Notes under the pieces: generated by a model
What the model was told of the DNA's origin: nothing
The model's input: the letters and a program-made list of their open reading frames with translations, nothing else
Databases searched by the model: none
Position numbers and translations under genes: made by a program
Assembly (NCBI RefSeq): GCF_020424085.1
Contig: NZ_CP080203.1
Location: 1,240,001-1,304,000 of the forward strand
Source of the DNA: Mycetocola spongiae
Lineage (GTDB): Bacteria; Actinomycetota; Actinomycetes; Actinomycetales; Microbacteriaceae
DNA length: 64,000 bases
Direction of reading: 5' to 3'
Shown here: positions 55,475-63,840 of the stretch, in pieces
How the letters are laid out: every line of letters starts with the position of its first letter
Position numbering within the stretch: position 1 is the first letter of the stretch

Positions 55475-55608
55475 CGTGCCCCGTCCACGCGCGGGAAAAT
55501 TACGGTGGGCGTGGCCGCCCCCGTAACGCCGAGAATTACATTCGGAGTCCATCGCGAAACTGATCGGGATTCGGCGGGAAGGCCAAAAAATCCGTCGGTC
55601 GTTTTCAT
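55471..55608 (-). CDS. Putative 45-residue leader protein of the kinase operon
   Basis: ATG at 55608, TGA at 55471-55473 overlapping the GTG of the FHA gene. The frame begins MKTTDGFFGLPAES and ends TVIFPRVDGAR. The -10 hexamer TACAAT lies nine bases upstream of the ATG, so the transcript would start at or within a few bases of it, giving leaderless translation, common in actinobacteria. No family is recognised. The GTGA coupling supports real translation; a chance ORF remains possible. Confidence 0.5.
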   Translation of the reverse strand: MKTTDGFFGLPAESRSVSRWTPNVILGVTGAATPTVIFPRVDGAR

Positions 55609-55617
55609 AACAGGCTC

Positions 55618-55646
55618 ATTGTAGCCCGGCTTACACCCCCTTTCAG
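55618..55646 (-). promoter_or_regulatory. Promoter of the FHA/kinase/MoxR operon
   Basis: On the minus strand CTGAAA (55641-55646), 17-base spacer, TACAAT (55618-55623). Predicted start near 55610. It is the only good promoter upstream of the nine overlapping or closely spaced genes that follow. The remaining sequence up to 55829 shows no other feature. Confidence 0.65.
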
Positions 55647-55829
55647 GGGACTTTAGGGGCCCAACTCAGCGCCGGGCGCGGGCCACACACCCGCGCATCA
55701 CGCGACCCGCGTCAGTCCGCGCCACGCGAGCGGATTTTGCCGCGGAGGCAACATAATATTGGCGCATCCTACCCGCCAACGCATCGACCCTTTTACGCCC
55801 CACATCCGGAAAATCTCGCGGGTGACGGG

Positions 55830-56414
55830 CTATTCCGCCTCGTCGAGGGCACGAACGTGCATGCGCTCGCCCTGTTTTCCAAATAGGCTCAGAATCTCCA
55901 CCGGAGCACTACCGGTACTCCCAAACCAGTGTGGCAATCGGGTATCAAACTCCGCCACCTCCCCCGCCCCCAGCTCGATATCCCGGCCGTCCACCTGGAG
56001 GCGCAGCGTGCCCGAGAGCACGTAGATCCATTCGAAGCCCTCGTGCACGCGCGGATCGGGGCGGGACTGGGTCGCGGGGATGCTGATCTTAAAGGCCTGG
56101 AGAGCGCCCTCGGCCCGGGTGAGCGGCTGGATCAGCCGGCCGTGTACGCGCTGGGCGGGGACGCTCACCCGGGGATCGGCGAAGCGCGGGGCCTCCACGA
56201 TGCGGTCCAGGCTCACGCCGAGGGCCGCCGAGAGCGGGAGCAGCAGCTCCAGATTGGGTTTACGCTGCCCGGATTCCAGCCGGGAGAGGGTGCTCACCGA
56301 GATGCCGGTCACGGAGGCGAGCTCCACGAGGGTCAGATCGCGTTTCATCCGCAGTTCACGCAGGCGCTGGGCCACGCGCGCGAGGGCGGCGGCGGTTTCC
56401 GGGGTGGGGTCCAT
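55830..56414 (-). CDS. XRE-family regulator with C-terminal cupin
   Basis: 194 residues from the ATG at 56414. Helix-turn-helix at about 15-70 (LRELRMKRDLTLVELASVTG, SVSTLSRLESGQRKPNLELL in parts), then a cupin barrel at about 105-180 with HEGFEWIYVLSGTLRL and LPHWFGS, which can bind a small ligand or metal. Such regulators often control a neighbouring transporter or oxidase gene, but none is adjacent here; der upstream and the FHA operon downstream look unrelated. Target unknown. Confidence 0.9.
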   Translation of the reverse strand: MDPTPETAAALARVAQRLRELRMKRDLTLVELASVTGISVSTLSRLESGQRKPNLELLLPLSAALGVSLDRIVEAPRFADPRVSVPAQRVHGRLIQPLTRAEGALQAFKISIPATQSRPDPRVHEGFEWIYVLSGTLRLQVDGRDIELGAGEVAEFDTRLPHWFGSTGSAPVEILSLFGKQGERMHVRALDEAE

Positions 56415-56460
56415 GCCCCCAGTTCACACCGTGCCGGGCCGCCTGGCAACTTCCTTTGCC

Positions 56461-56503
56461 AAAAACGCAAAACGGCCGCCCGGCATAAAATACCGGACGG
56501 CCG
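56461..56503 (-). terminator. Intrinsic terminator of the der operon
   Basis: On the minus strand CGGCCGTCCGG and CCGGGCGGCCG (56493-56503 and 56473-56483) pair throughout, with one G-U, around a nine-base loop, followed by TTTTGCGTTTTT. It ends the parA-to-der transcription block nine bases after the der stop. Confidence 0.93.
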
Positions 56504-56511
56504 CGGGGGCG

Positions 56512-58029
56512 CTACTTCTTGGAGCGGTCGCGCTTCTCACGCACGCGCATATTCAGCACGATGGGCGAACCCTCGAAGCCGTATACCTCGCGCAGGCGGC
56601 GCTGGATAAACCGGCGATAGCCGGGGTCCAGGAAGCCCGTGGTGAAGAGCACAAATGTGGGCGGACGGCTCGTGGCCTGGGTACCAAACAGGATGCGCGG
56701 CTGCTTGCCACCACGCAGCGGGTGCGGGTGCTCCGCGACCAGCTCGGACAGGAACGCGTTGAACTTTCCGGTGGGAACGCGGGTATCCCAGGAGTCCAGC
56801 GCCTTTTCCAGCGCGGGAACCAGCTTCTCCAGGTGACGACCGGTATGGGCGGAGATATTCACGCGCGGGGCCCAGGACACGTGTGCCAGGTCCTGCTCGA
56901 TCTCGCGCTCCAGATAGCGGCGGCGGTCATCATCCAGCAGGTCCCACTTATTAAAGGCGAGGACCAGGGCGCGGCCGGATTCCAGAACCAGGTCGATGAT
57001 GCGCACGTCCTGCTCCGAGATCGGCTGCGAGACATCGATCAGGACCACGGCCACCTCGGCCTTTTCCAGCGCGGCGCTGGTGCGCAGCGAGGCATAAAAA
57101 TCGGCTCCCTGGGCGAGGTGTACGCGGCGGCGAATACCGGCGGTATCCACAAAGCGCCACACCTTACCGGCCAGCGTAATCTGCTCATCCACGGGGTCGC
57201 GGGTGGTTCCGGCGAGGTCGTTGACCACCACGCGCTCCTCACCGGCGGCCTTATTCAGGAGGCTGGACTTGCCCACGTTGGGGCGTCCGAGGAGGGCCAC
57301 GCGGCGCGGGCCTCCCACCTCCTCCTTGGCCACGGCGGAGATCTCGGGCAGCTTGGCCATGATCGCGTCGAGCAGATCGGCCACGCCGCGCCCGTGCAGG
57401 GCGGACACGGGCCAGGGCTCGCCGAGGCCCAGCGACCAGAGCACGGCGGCACCCGGCTCCTGGCGAACATCGTCCACCTTATTGGCCACGAGGAAAACGG
57501 GCTTATTCATCTTCCGGAGCATCTTCACGACCTGCTCATCGGTGCTGGTGGGGCCCACATTGGAGTCCACCACAAACATCACGAGGTCGGAGAGCTCGAT
57601 CGCGATCTCGGCCTGCGCGGCCACGGAGGCGTCGATACCGCGGGCATCGGCCTCCCAGCCGCCGGTGTCCACGAGGGAGAAGCGACGCTCATTCCACTCG
57701 GCCTTATAGGTCACGCGGTCGCGGGTCACACCGGGGGTGTCCTCAACCACGGCCTCGCGGCGGCCGAGGATACGGTTCACGAGGGCGGATTTGCCCACGT
57801 TGGGGCGACCCACGATCGCCACAACCGGCAGGGCCGGGAGGTAGCGGATCGCATTGGGGTCTTCGGTAACGCCGGCGAGGACGTCAAAATCGTCCTCGTC
57901 CAGGTCGTAGTCTTCCAGGCCGGTGCGCAGGGCACTCGCGCGCTGAAGGACGAGGTCTTCGTCGAGATTTTCCAGGCGCTCGACAAAATCGTCGGATGCG
58001 GGCAAATCTTCGTAGTTGTCAGCTGACAT
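56512..58029 (-). CDS. der: Ribosome-assembly GTPase Der (EngA)
   Basis: 505 residues. An acidic N-terminal extension of about 65 residues, then two GTPase domains each with GRPNVGKS (74-81 and about 246-253), DTPGVTRDR and DLAGTTRD switch regions, VDTGGW and VDTAG, and NKVD and NKWD. C-terminal KH-like domain with [15 protein letters not shown]. Needed for 50S maturation. The ATG at 58029 is separated from cmk by 150 bases that contain two matched stem-loops. Confidence 0.97.
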   Translation of the reverse strand: MSADNYEDLPASDDFVERLENLDEDLVLQRASALRTGLEDYDLDEDDFDVLAGVTEDPNAIRYLPALPVVAIVGRPNVGKSALVNRILGRREAVVEDTPGVTRDRVTYKAEWNERRFSLVDTGGWEADARGIDASVAAQAEIAIELSDLVMFVVDSNVGPTSTDEQVVKMLRKMNKPVFLVANKVDDVRQEPGAAVLWSLGLGEPWPVSALHGRGVADLLDAIMAKLPEISAVAKEEVGGPRRVALLGRPNVGKSSLLNKAAGEERVVVNDLAGTTRDPVDEQITLAGKVWRFVDTAGIRRRVHLAQGADFYASLRTSAALEKAEVAVVLIDVSQPISEQDVRIIDLVLESGRALVLAFNKWDLLDDDRRRYLEREIEQDLAHVSWAPRVNISAHTGRHLEKLVPALEKALDSWDTRVPTGKFNAFLSELVAEHPHPLRGGKQPRILFGTQATSRPPTFVLFTTGFLDPGYRRFIQRRLREVYGFEGSPIVLNMRVREKRDRSKK

Positions 58030-58053
58030 CTGCGGTGTATCTCTTTCTGATGA

Positions 58054-58074
58054 GAACTCAGGTGTTGCGAGTTC
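58054..58074 (-). other. Stem-loop A between cmk and der
   Basis: GAACTC (58054-58059), nine-base loop AGGTGTTGC, GAGTTC (58069-58074), read on the plus strand. The loop and the stem base pairs next to it are the same as in stem-loop B, while the outer three pairs differ but still pair. It lies 25 bases upstream of the der start on the transcribed strand. Confidence 0.6.
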
Positions 58075-58146
58075 GATGTTGACCGCCGGGGCGGCCGTGC
58101 CGCCGACGCCTGTGGACGCCTGCGGGTCTGTTCATTTTTGGGTGAA

Positions 58147-58167
58147 GGGCTCAGGTGTTGCGAGCCC
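58147..58167 (-). other. Stem-loop B between cmk and der
   Basis: GGGCTC (58147-58152), loop AGGTGTTGC, GAGCCC (58162-58167). Its loop is identical to that of stem-loop A, 93 bases away, and the stem has compensating changes. It lies 12 bases after the cmk stop. Confidence 0.6.
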
Positions 58168-58179
58168 GGATGGTGCTGC

Positions 58180-58857
58180 CTAGCGGGAGAACTCCGGGGA
58201 GGACTCCACCAGCTTGATCACGGCGGCAACGGTGGCCGGGAAATCGAGGTGGGTGGTGTCGAGGGTAGAAACGCCCTCGGCGGCGGTGAGGAAATCAACC
58301 ACGGCGGAATCGGCACGATCCCGGCGGTGCAGCGCCTCGGCCGCGGATTTTGCCGCGTCACCGCTAAGCTCGGCGCTGCGACGGGCGGCACGCACCTCTT
58401 CCGAGGCGGTGAGCAGAATCCGAACGGGAGCGTCCGGAGCCACCACGGTTGTGATATCGCGGCCCTCCACTACAATACCCGGCTTTGGGCTGGCGGCAAT
58501 AATGGAGCGGAAAAGTTTATTAATGAATGCCCGCACCTCGGGGACCCGGGCGATTGCGCTGACGCCCCCGGAGATGCGCGGATCGCGGATAGCCGCGGTC
58601 ACATCGCTCTCCCCCACGCGCACAAAATACTCATCGGGATCGGTGCCGATGGCATAGTCAAAACCGGGCAGGGCCGCGATCACCGCCGCGGAGTCCTCAC
58701 CGTCCAGGCCGGCATCGGCCACATACCAGGCCAGCGCGCGATAGGCAGCGCCGGTGTCCAGATAGGCGAAGCCGAGGCCGCGGGCCGCGGCCTTGGATAC
58801 GGAGGATTTGCCGCTGCCGGCGGGGCCGTCGATGGCTACTACAAATACGGATGACAT
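58180..58857 (-). CDS. cmk: Cytidylate kinase
   Basis: 225 residues. P-loop GPAGSGKSS at 11-19, YLDTGAAYR for CMP binding, [11 protein letters not shown], and the lid RRDRADSAV. Phosphorylates CMP and dCMP. Its ATG directly abuts the tyrA stop (58858), so the two are coupled. In the actinobacterial arrangement it is followed by der, as here. Confidence 0.96.
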   Translation of the reverse strand: MSSVFVVAIDGPAGSGKSSVSKAAARGLGFAYLDTGAAYRALAWYVADAGLDGEDSAAVIAALPGFDYAIGTDPDEYFVRVGESDVTAAIRDPRISGGVSAIARVPEVRAFINKLFRSIIAASPKPGIVVEGRDITTVVAPDAPVRILLTASEEVRAARRSAELSGDAAKSAAEALHRRDRADSAVVDFLTAAEGVSTLDTTHLDFPATVAAVIKLVESSPEFSR

Positions 58858-59958
58858 TTATACGCTCGCGATTCTCCAGCCGCGCGCCTCGAGATCCTCG
58901 ATGGTGCGCTGCTTAACCTCGGGAAGGACCGCGATCTCGGCGAGGCCGATCTGCGCGCCCGGGGAGTGCTCCAGGCGCAGGTCTTCCATGTTGACATTAA
59001 TCTCACCAAGCTCGGTGAGCAGGCGGCCGAGTTGGCCGGGGGTATCGTCCACCATGACCACGATGGACGAAAAACGCTGGGACTGGCCGTGTTTACCGGG
59101 CAGCCGGGCCACGCCGGAATTGCCCGCGGCCATCACATCGGCCACGGCGCGGCGGGCGCCCGCGGCATCGGGATCGCGCAGCGCCTCGGCCACGGAGCCC
59201 AGGCTCGCGATCATCCGTTCCAGGGACTGCACCACGGGTGTGGCATTGGAGGCGAGGATCTGCAGCCAGAGCTCGGGCGAGCTGGAGGCCAGGCGCGTGG
59301 TATCGCGCAGGCCCTGCCCGGCGAGCTGCACGGCCTCCTCGGGGGCGTCCACGAGCTGCGCCGCGAGGATGCTGGATACCAGCTGCGGCAGGTGCGAGAC
59401 CAGGCCCACCGAGGCATCGTGTTCCTCGGGGGTCATCTCGGAGAGCACGGCCCCCACGTCCAGCGCCAGGTCCTCGATCAGGGCGAGGTCCTCGCGCGGG
59501 GTCTCGCCATCGCGGCAGATCACCCAGGGACGCCCAAAAAACAGGTCGGCGCGGGCCGAGATCGCCCCGCCGCGCTCGCGCCCGGCCATTGGATGCGAGC
59601 CGATATAGCGGGTCAGGTCCACGCCGCGTTCGCGCAGCGTGAGATAGGGCTCCAGCTTCACGCTTGCCACATCGGTCACCACGGCCCCGGGATAGGCGGC
59701 GAGCGCCGCCTGGATCGCATCGGCCGTGACATCGGGCGGCACGCAGACCACCACGATGCTCGGGTTATCCCCGGGCGCGGGCAGGCGGCCGGCGCCATAG
59801 TCCACGGCCAGGCGCAGGTTGCTCGGGGAGGCATCATCGAGGATGACCTCAACCCCCTTGCCGCGCAGCGCAAGCCCGAGGCTGGCACCGAGCAGCCCGG
59901 CACCCACGATCCGCACGGGTCCGCGGGTGCGGGTGGCCGCGGTTTTCTCGTTCTTCAT
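58858..59958 (-). CDS. tyrA: Prephenate dehydrogenase with ACT domain
   Basis: 366 residues. NAD-binding VRIVGAGLLGASLGLAL near 15-31, catalytic region IGSHPMAGRERGG and a helical dimer domain with SHLPQLVSS. The C-terminal ACT-type domain (about 285-366) begins SSIVVMVDDTPGQLGRLL and may give feedback control by tyrosine. Converts prephenate to 4-hydroxyphenylpyruvate. Lies between rluB and cmk, a common order in Micrococcales. Confidence 0.95.
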   Translation of the reverse strand: MKNEKTAATRTRGPVRIVGAGLLGASLGLALRGKGVEVILDDASPSNLRLAVDYGAGRLPAPGDNPSIVVVCVPPDVTADAIQAALAAYPGAVVTDVASVKLEPYLTLRERGVDLTRYIGSHPMAGRERGGAISARADLFFGRPWVICRDGETPREDLALIEDLALDVGAVLSEMTPEEHDASVGLVSHLPQLVSSILAAQLVDAPEEAVQLAGQGLRDTTRLASSSPELWLQILASNATPVVQSLERMIASLGSVAEALRDPDAAGARRAVADVMAAGNSGVARLPGKHGQSQRFSSIVVMVDDTPGQLGRLLTELGEINVNMEDLRLEHSPGAQIGLAEIAVLPEVKQRTIEDLEARGWRIASV

Positions 59959-59997
59959 AACGTCCTGTTTATCTCACTGCGGCGGGGCCGCACAAAC

Positions 59998-60804
59998 CTA
60001 TTCCCCGGGAACCGGGGCGTCCGGGGTTTTCCCGGCCGCATCGGCGGCGGCGCGGGAGATGGTGAGCACGCGGCCCAGCTCGGCGGTGGAGAGGTCGCGA
60101 TACTGACCCTGGGCGAGTGTGCCGAGGTTGAGCGGGCCGAAGGAGCGCCGCACCAGGTCGATCACGGGGTGGCCCACAAAATCCAGCATCCGCCGCACGA
60201 TGCGGTTTTTACCGGAGTGCAGCGAGATCTCCACCATCGAGGTATCGCCGTTATTGCCGAGCAGGCGGGCCTTATCGGCGCGGATCGGGCCGTCCTCGAG
60301 GTCAAAGCCGCGGGTGAGCCGGGCGATGGTCTGCGGGGTCACGCCGCCCTCCACGCGCGCAATATAGGTTTTGGTCACGCCAAACGAGGGATGCGCCAGA
60401 ATATGCGCCAGATCGCCGTCATTGGTGAGGATCAGCAGGCCCGAGGTCTCCTGATCGAGGCGGCCCACGTTAAACAGGCGCTCCTCAAAATCATTGGTAT
60501 AGCGGCGCAGATCGGGGCGGCCGCGCTCATCGGCGAGGGAGCTGACGATGCCCACGGGCTTATTCAGCATCACATAGCGCTTGGTTTCGTCGAGCTGCAC
60601 GGCCTGGCCGTCCACCGCCACCAGATCGTTTTCGGGATCGATGCGGCGGCCCAGCTCGGTCACGACCTCGCCGTTAACCTCGATGCGGCCGGCCACGATC
60701 ATGTCCTCGCAGACGCGGCGCGAGGCCACGCCCTTCTGCGCGAGCACCTTTTGCAGGCGCACGCCCTCGGGCTGGTCATTGGCGTCAAATTTATGAGCGG
60801 ACAT
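59998..60804 (-). CDS. rluB: Ribosomal large-subunit pseudouridine synthase (RluB type)
   Basis: 268 residues. S4 RNA-binding domain at about 15-60 (VRLQKVLAQKGVASRRVCED) and the catalytic core with GRLDQETSGLLILTND, where Asp is the nucleophile, and KTYIARVEGG. RluB-like enzymes modify 23S rRNA near helix 80-93. Part of the scpAB-rluB block. Confidence 0.95.
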   Translation of the reverse strand: MSAHKFDANDQPEGVRLQKVLAQKGVASRRVCEDMIVAGRIEVNGEVVTELGRRIDPENDLVAVDGQAVQLDETKRYVMLNKPVGIVSSLADERGRPDLRRYTNDFEERLFNVGRLDQETSGLLILTNDGDLAHILAHPSFGVTKTYIARVEGGVTPQTIARLTRGFDLEDGPIRADKARLLGNNGDTSMVEISLHSGKNRIVRRMLDFVGHPVIDLVRRSFGPLNLGTLAQGQYRDLSTAELGRVLTISRAAADAAGKTPDAPVPGE

Positions 60805-60842
60805 CCGCGTTATTTCCTTTTGTTGTGGAGGGAGATCGGGGG

Positions 60843-61559
60843 TTACCGCAGGTGGGTATCAAACTCTTCCGAGCCATCGGCCAACAGGGGTGAGATCGGG
60901 GGGAGCTCCTCGAGGGAGTTGATTCCCAGCTGGGTGAGGAGCAGATCGGTGGTGCCGTAGTTGATGGCGCCGGTCTCGCTATCGGTGAAGACCTCGGTGA
61001 TGAGGCCCCTCCCGGCGAGGGTGCGCACCACCGAGTCTACGTTGACGGCACGGATCGACGCGATTGCTCCCCGGGTGATGGGCTGTTTATAGGCGATCAC
61101 GGCGAGGGTTTCCAGCGCCGCCTGGGAGAGTTTGGCGGGGTTTTGGGTGTGCACATAATCGGCCACTACCTCGTCATAATCGGTGCGCACATAGATGCGC
61201 CAGCCGCCGCCCACCTCGCGCAGCTCAAAGCCGCGCCGCGGGCCCGCGAGGTGCCCGTCAAAATCGGAGACCAGCGCCAGCACGGCCCGGCGCACCTCGC
61301 TCACGGGGGCGCCCACGGCGGTGGCCAGCTCGATCAGCGAGAGCGGTTCATCGGCGATGATCAGGATGGATTCGAGCGCGCGCTCCAGGGGAAACTCCGC
61401 GGCGGCATGCGGGGCAAGCGCGGGTTCGCCGCCGGGCGCGGAGGTATCCACGCGTTCGGGGAAGGCCGCCGCGAGATCGCTCACGAAGCCGTCCTCGCGC
61501 TCGGCGAGCGCACGCACAAACGCCGGCTGTTCGCCCTCAAACTCGGTATTAGTTGTCAT
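60843..61559 (-). CDS. scpB: Segregation and condensation protein B
   Basis: 238 residues from the ATG at 61559, which overlaps scpA by 11 bases. Tandem winged helices with LERALESILIIADEPLSLIELA and AALETLAVIAYKQPITRGAIASIRAVNVDSVVRTL in parts. Subunit of the SMC-ScpAB condensin. An acidic 55-residue N-terminal extension precedes the core. Confidence 0.95.
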   Translation of the reverse strand: MTTNTEFEGEQPAFVRALAEREDGFVSDLAAAFPERVDTSAPGGEPALAPHAAAEFPLERALESILIIADEPLSLIELATAVGAPVSEVRRAVLALVSDFDGHLAGPRRGFELREVGGGWRIYVRTDYDEVVADYVHTQNPAKLSQAALETLAVIAYKQPITRGAIASIRAVNVDSVVRTLAGRGLITEVFTDSETGAINYGTTDLLLTQLGINSLEELPPISPLLADGSEEFDTHLR

Positions 61560-62382
61560 AATCGGCCCCCAGGTGTGCCAGTTTCTCGGAGTTCCAGTCC
61601 TCGGCCACCCAGGTGACGATGAGTTCCCCGAGCGGTTCTTGCTGTTCAAAGCTCACGGCCGCGTGACGGTAGAGTTCCAGCAGCGCGAGGAAGCGCGCGA
61701 TGATCACGCCCTTTTGGGTGGCGCCGGATACGAGGCGGCGAAAGCTCAGCGGCTCCCCCTCGCGCAGCAGCGTCACCACATACGCGGCCTGCTCGCGGAG
61801 GCTCACGAGCGGCGCATGCAGGTGGTCCAGGCCCACCGTGGGGATCTCCGCGGGGGTCAGCGCCAGGAGCGCAAGCGCCGCAAAATCCTCCGGGCCCAGC
61901 GTCCAGGCCAGTTCGGGCGTGCGCTCCCGGAATTTTTCCTCGAGGCGCACCGTGCGCGGATGCCGCGTGGTCTCGGCCTCCAGCCGGGCGAGAAACCAGG
62001 CCGAGGCCTCTTTAAACGCCCGGTATTGGAGGAGGCGGGCAAAGAGCAGATCCCGCGCCTCCAGGAGCGCCACGTCCTCGGCATCCACGAGCTCCCCCTG
62101 GGGCAGGAGCCCGGCGATCTTCAGGTCCAGCAGGGTGGCCGCGACCACGATGAACTCGGAGGCGCGATCCATCTCCTGCTCGGAGTCCACGCCGCGCAGG
62201 TATTCCAGGAACTCATCGGTCACCGCCGACAGGGCGATCTCGGTGATATCCAGCTCGCGCTTACCGATCAGCGTGAGCAGCAGGTCAAACGGGCCGTCAA
62301 AATTATCCAGGGCCACCCGGAATACCGGGGTGGCCGCGGAGTGTGTCTCGGCGGCGGGTGCCAGATTAGGCGACGGCACCAC
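61549..62382 (-). CDS. scpA: Segregation and condensation protein A
   Basis: 277 residues from the GTG at 62382 (a second GTG follows directly). It overlaps parA by 17 bases. FRVALDNFDGPFDLLLTLI is the kleisin N-terminal motif that contacts the SMC neck; the C-terminal winged helix ends near FLALLELYRHAAVSFEQ. Condensin kleisin bridging SMC heads and ScpB. The start is set by the overlap and the family N-terminus. Confidence 0.93.
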   Translation of the reverse strand: MVPSPNLAPAAETHSAATPVFRVALDNFDGPFDLLLTLIGKRELDITEIALSAVTDEFLEYLRGVDSEQEMDRASEFIVVAATLLDLKIAGLLPQGELVDAEDVALLEARDLLFARLLQYRAFKEASAWFLARLEAETTRHPRTVRLEEKFRERTPELAWTLGPEDFAALALLALTPAEIPTVGLDHLHAPLVSLREQAAYVVTLLREGEPLSFRRLVSGATQKGVIIARFLALLELYRHAAVSFEQQEPLGELIVTWVAEDWNSEKLAHLGADYDN

Positions 62383-63241
62383 GCGCCACCAGCTCGCGGG
62401 CCAGCTGACGGTAGGCCTTGGCGGCCTGGTGTTCCGGGGCGAACTCGGTGATCGGCACCCCGGCCACGCTGGCATCGGGGAACTTCACGGTGCGACCGAT
62501 CACGGTCTCCAGCACGGAATCACCAAAGGCATCCACCACGCGCTCCAGGACCTCGCGCGAGTGCAGCGTGCGCGAGTCGTACATCGTGGCGAGGATGCCA
62601 TCCAGCACGATGGCGGGGTTCAGCCGGTCGCGCACCTTCTCGATGGTTTCGATCAGCAGGGCCACGCCGCGCAGGGCAAAAAACTCGCATTCCAGCGGGA
62701 TCAGGACGCCGTGGCTCGCGGTGAGCGCGTTTACGGTGAGCAGGCCCAGCGAGGGCTGGCAGTCCACGAGGATCACGTCATAATCCTGGCTGACCTTGCG
62801 CAGCACGCTGGCCAGGATCTGTTCGCGGGCCACCTCGTTAACGAGGTGTACCTCCGCGGCGGAGAGATCAATATTGGCGGGGATCAGGTCCAGGCCGGGC
62901 ACCTTGGTGGCCACGATGGCCTCGTGCGGATCGGCCTTGGAGTTCAGCAGCAGGTCGTAAATCGTGGGGGTATCGTGCGAGTTCACGCCGAGGCCCGCGG
63001 AGAGCGCGCCCTGCGGGTCAAAGTCCACGGCGAGCACCCGGCGGCCGTAACCGGCCAGTGCGGCACCCATGCTGATGGTGGTGGTGGTTTTGCCCACGCC
63101 ACCCTTCTGGTTGCACAGGGAGATGATGCGCGCGGGGCCGTGTTGGGCCAGCGGCGCGGGCTCGGGAAACTCGGTCAGCGGGCGTCCGGTGGGTCCGAAG
63201 TCCATTCCGTCGAGCGGTGTGCCCTGTCCTGCTTTTGCCAC
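62366..63241 (-). CDS. parA: ParA-type chromosome-partition ATPase
   Basis: 291 residues from the GTG at 63241. Deviant Walker A CNQKGGVGKTTTT near 43-55, VDFDPQG, and Walker B VILVDCQPSLGLLTVNAL. The scpA-linked ParA of actinobacteria, separate from the origin-linked parAB pair. First of the parA-scpA-scpB genes, which overlap each other. Confidence 0.93.
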   Translation of the reverse strand: MAKAGQGTPLDGMDFGPTGRPLTEFPEPAPLAQHGPARIISLCNQKGGVGKTTTTISMGAALAGYGRRVLAVDFDPQGALSAGLGVNSHDTPTIYDLLLNSKADPHEAIVATKVPGLDLIPANIDLSAAEVHLVNEVAREQILASVLRKVSQDYDVILVDCQPSLGLLTVNALTASHGVLIPLECEFFALRGVALLIETIEKVRDRLNPAIVLDGILATMYDSRTLHSREVLERVVDAFGDSVLETVIGRTVKFPDASVAGVPITEFAPEHQAAKAYRQLARELVARGAVA

Positions 63242-63351
63242 CTGCGTGTCCTCACGTCCGGCCGAATTCCTGCGCTTGCCACCTTGATTCTAGCGGCGGC
63301 ATCACCAATCGCCCAGAGGGCACGCGGGTGGGCTCCGTCGCGCGGGAGCGG

Positions 63352-63738
63352 CTAAAAGACCAGATAGAGCGCCACGGAGCTGAGGACAATTCCCCAGATC
63401 GCGACCGCGCGCCCCCGGCGCAGAACCCGCGCCCGGGTGAGGCCGGTGATCGACAGCGCCAGGCCCACGGCTGCGGGGGCGATGGACGGAATAATCGAGG
63501 GTAAAACCTGCGGCGCGGCGGGAAGCAAAAGCGCAATACCACCCAGCACCAGGCCGGTCACGGCGAGCGTATTGCCGGCACCGGCGGTGGGCGCGGCCGG
63601 TGCGGGTGCCGCGGGCGGATAGCCTCCCGCGGGCGCGGCGGGGTGGCCGGGGGCCGGGTGCGCGGGATGCCCGGCGGCGGACTCGCAGCCGCAGCGGTGC
63701 TGGTCTTCGGGAGTCCCGTGGGGATATGGGGTGCTCAT
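63352..63738 (-). CDS. DUF4190-like small membrane protein
   Basis: 128 residues from the ATG at 63738. A Pro/Ala/Gly/His-rich cytoplasmic N-terminus (about 1-55), with CGC near residue 16, then two membrane helices (about 60-92, 105-126) around a short GLTRARVLRRGR loop. This pattern of disordered N-terminus and paired helices is typical of DUF4190 proteins. Function unknown. The neighbouring partial gene encodes a similar hairpin. Confidence 0.7.
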   Translation of the reverse strand: MSTPYPHGTPEDQHRCGCESAAGHPAHPAPGHPAAPAGGYPPAAPAPAAPTAGAGNTLAVTGLVLGGIALLLPAAPQVLPSIIPSIAPAAVGLALSITGLTRARVLRRGRAVAIWGIVLSSVALYLVF

Positions 63739-63840
63739 GGGGCCGATCCTGTCACGGTTCGCCCCGGGCATCGGCGCCGCGGCGCAAAAGGGGCGGCCAG
63801 GTTTCGGGTCCGCGCACGTGCCCGCGGGGCCGCGCGGCCG

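Noticed and set aside
61560-61649. Longer N-terminus for ScpB
   Set aside because: The extension lies in scpA and has no ScpB similarity; the ATG at 61559 gives the expected start and overlap.
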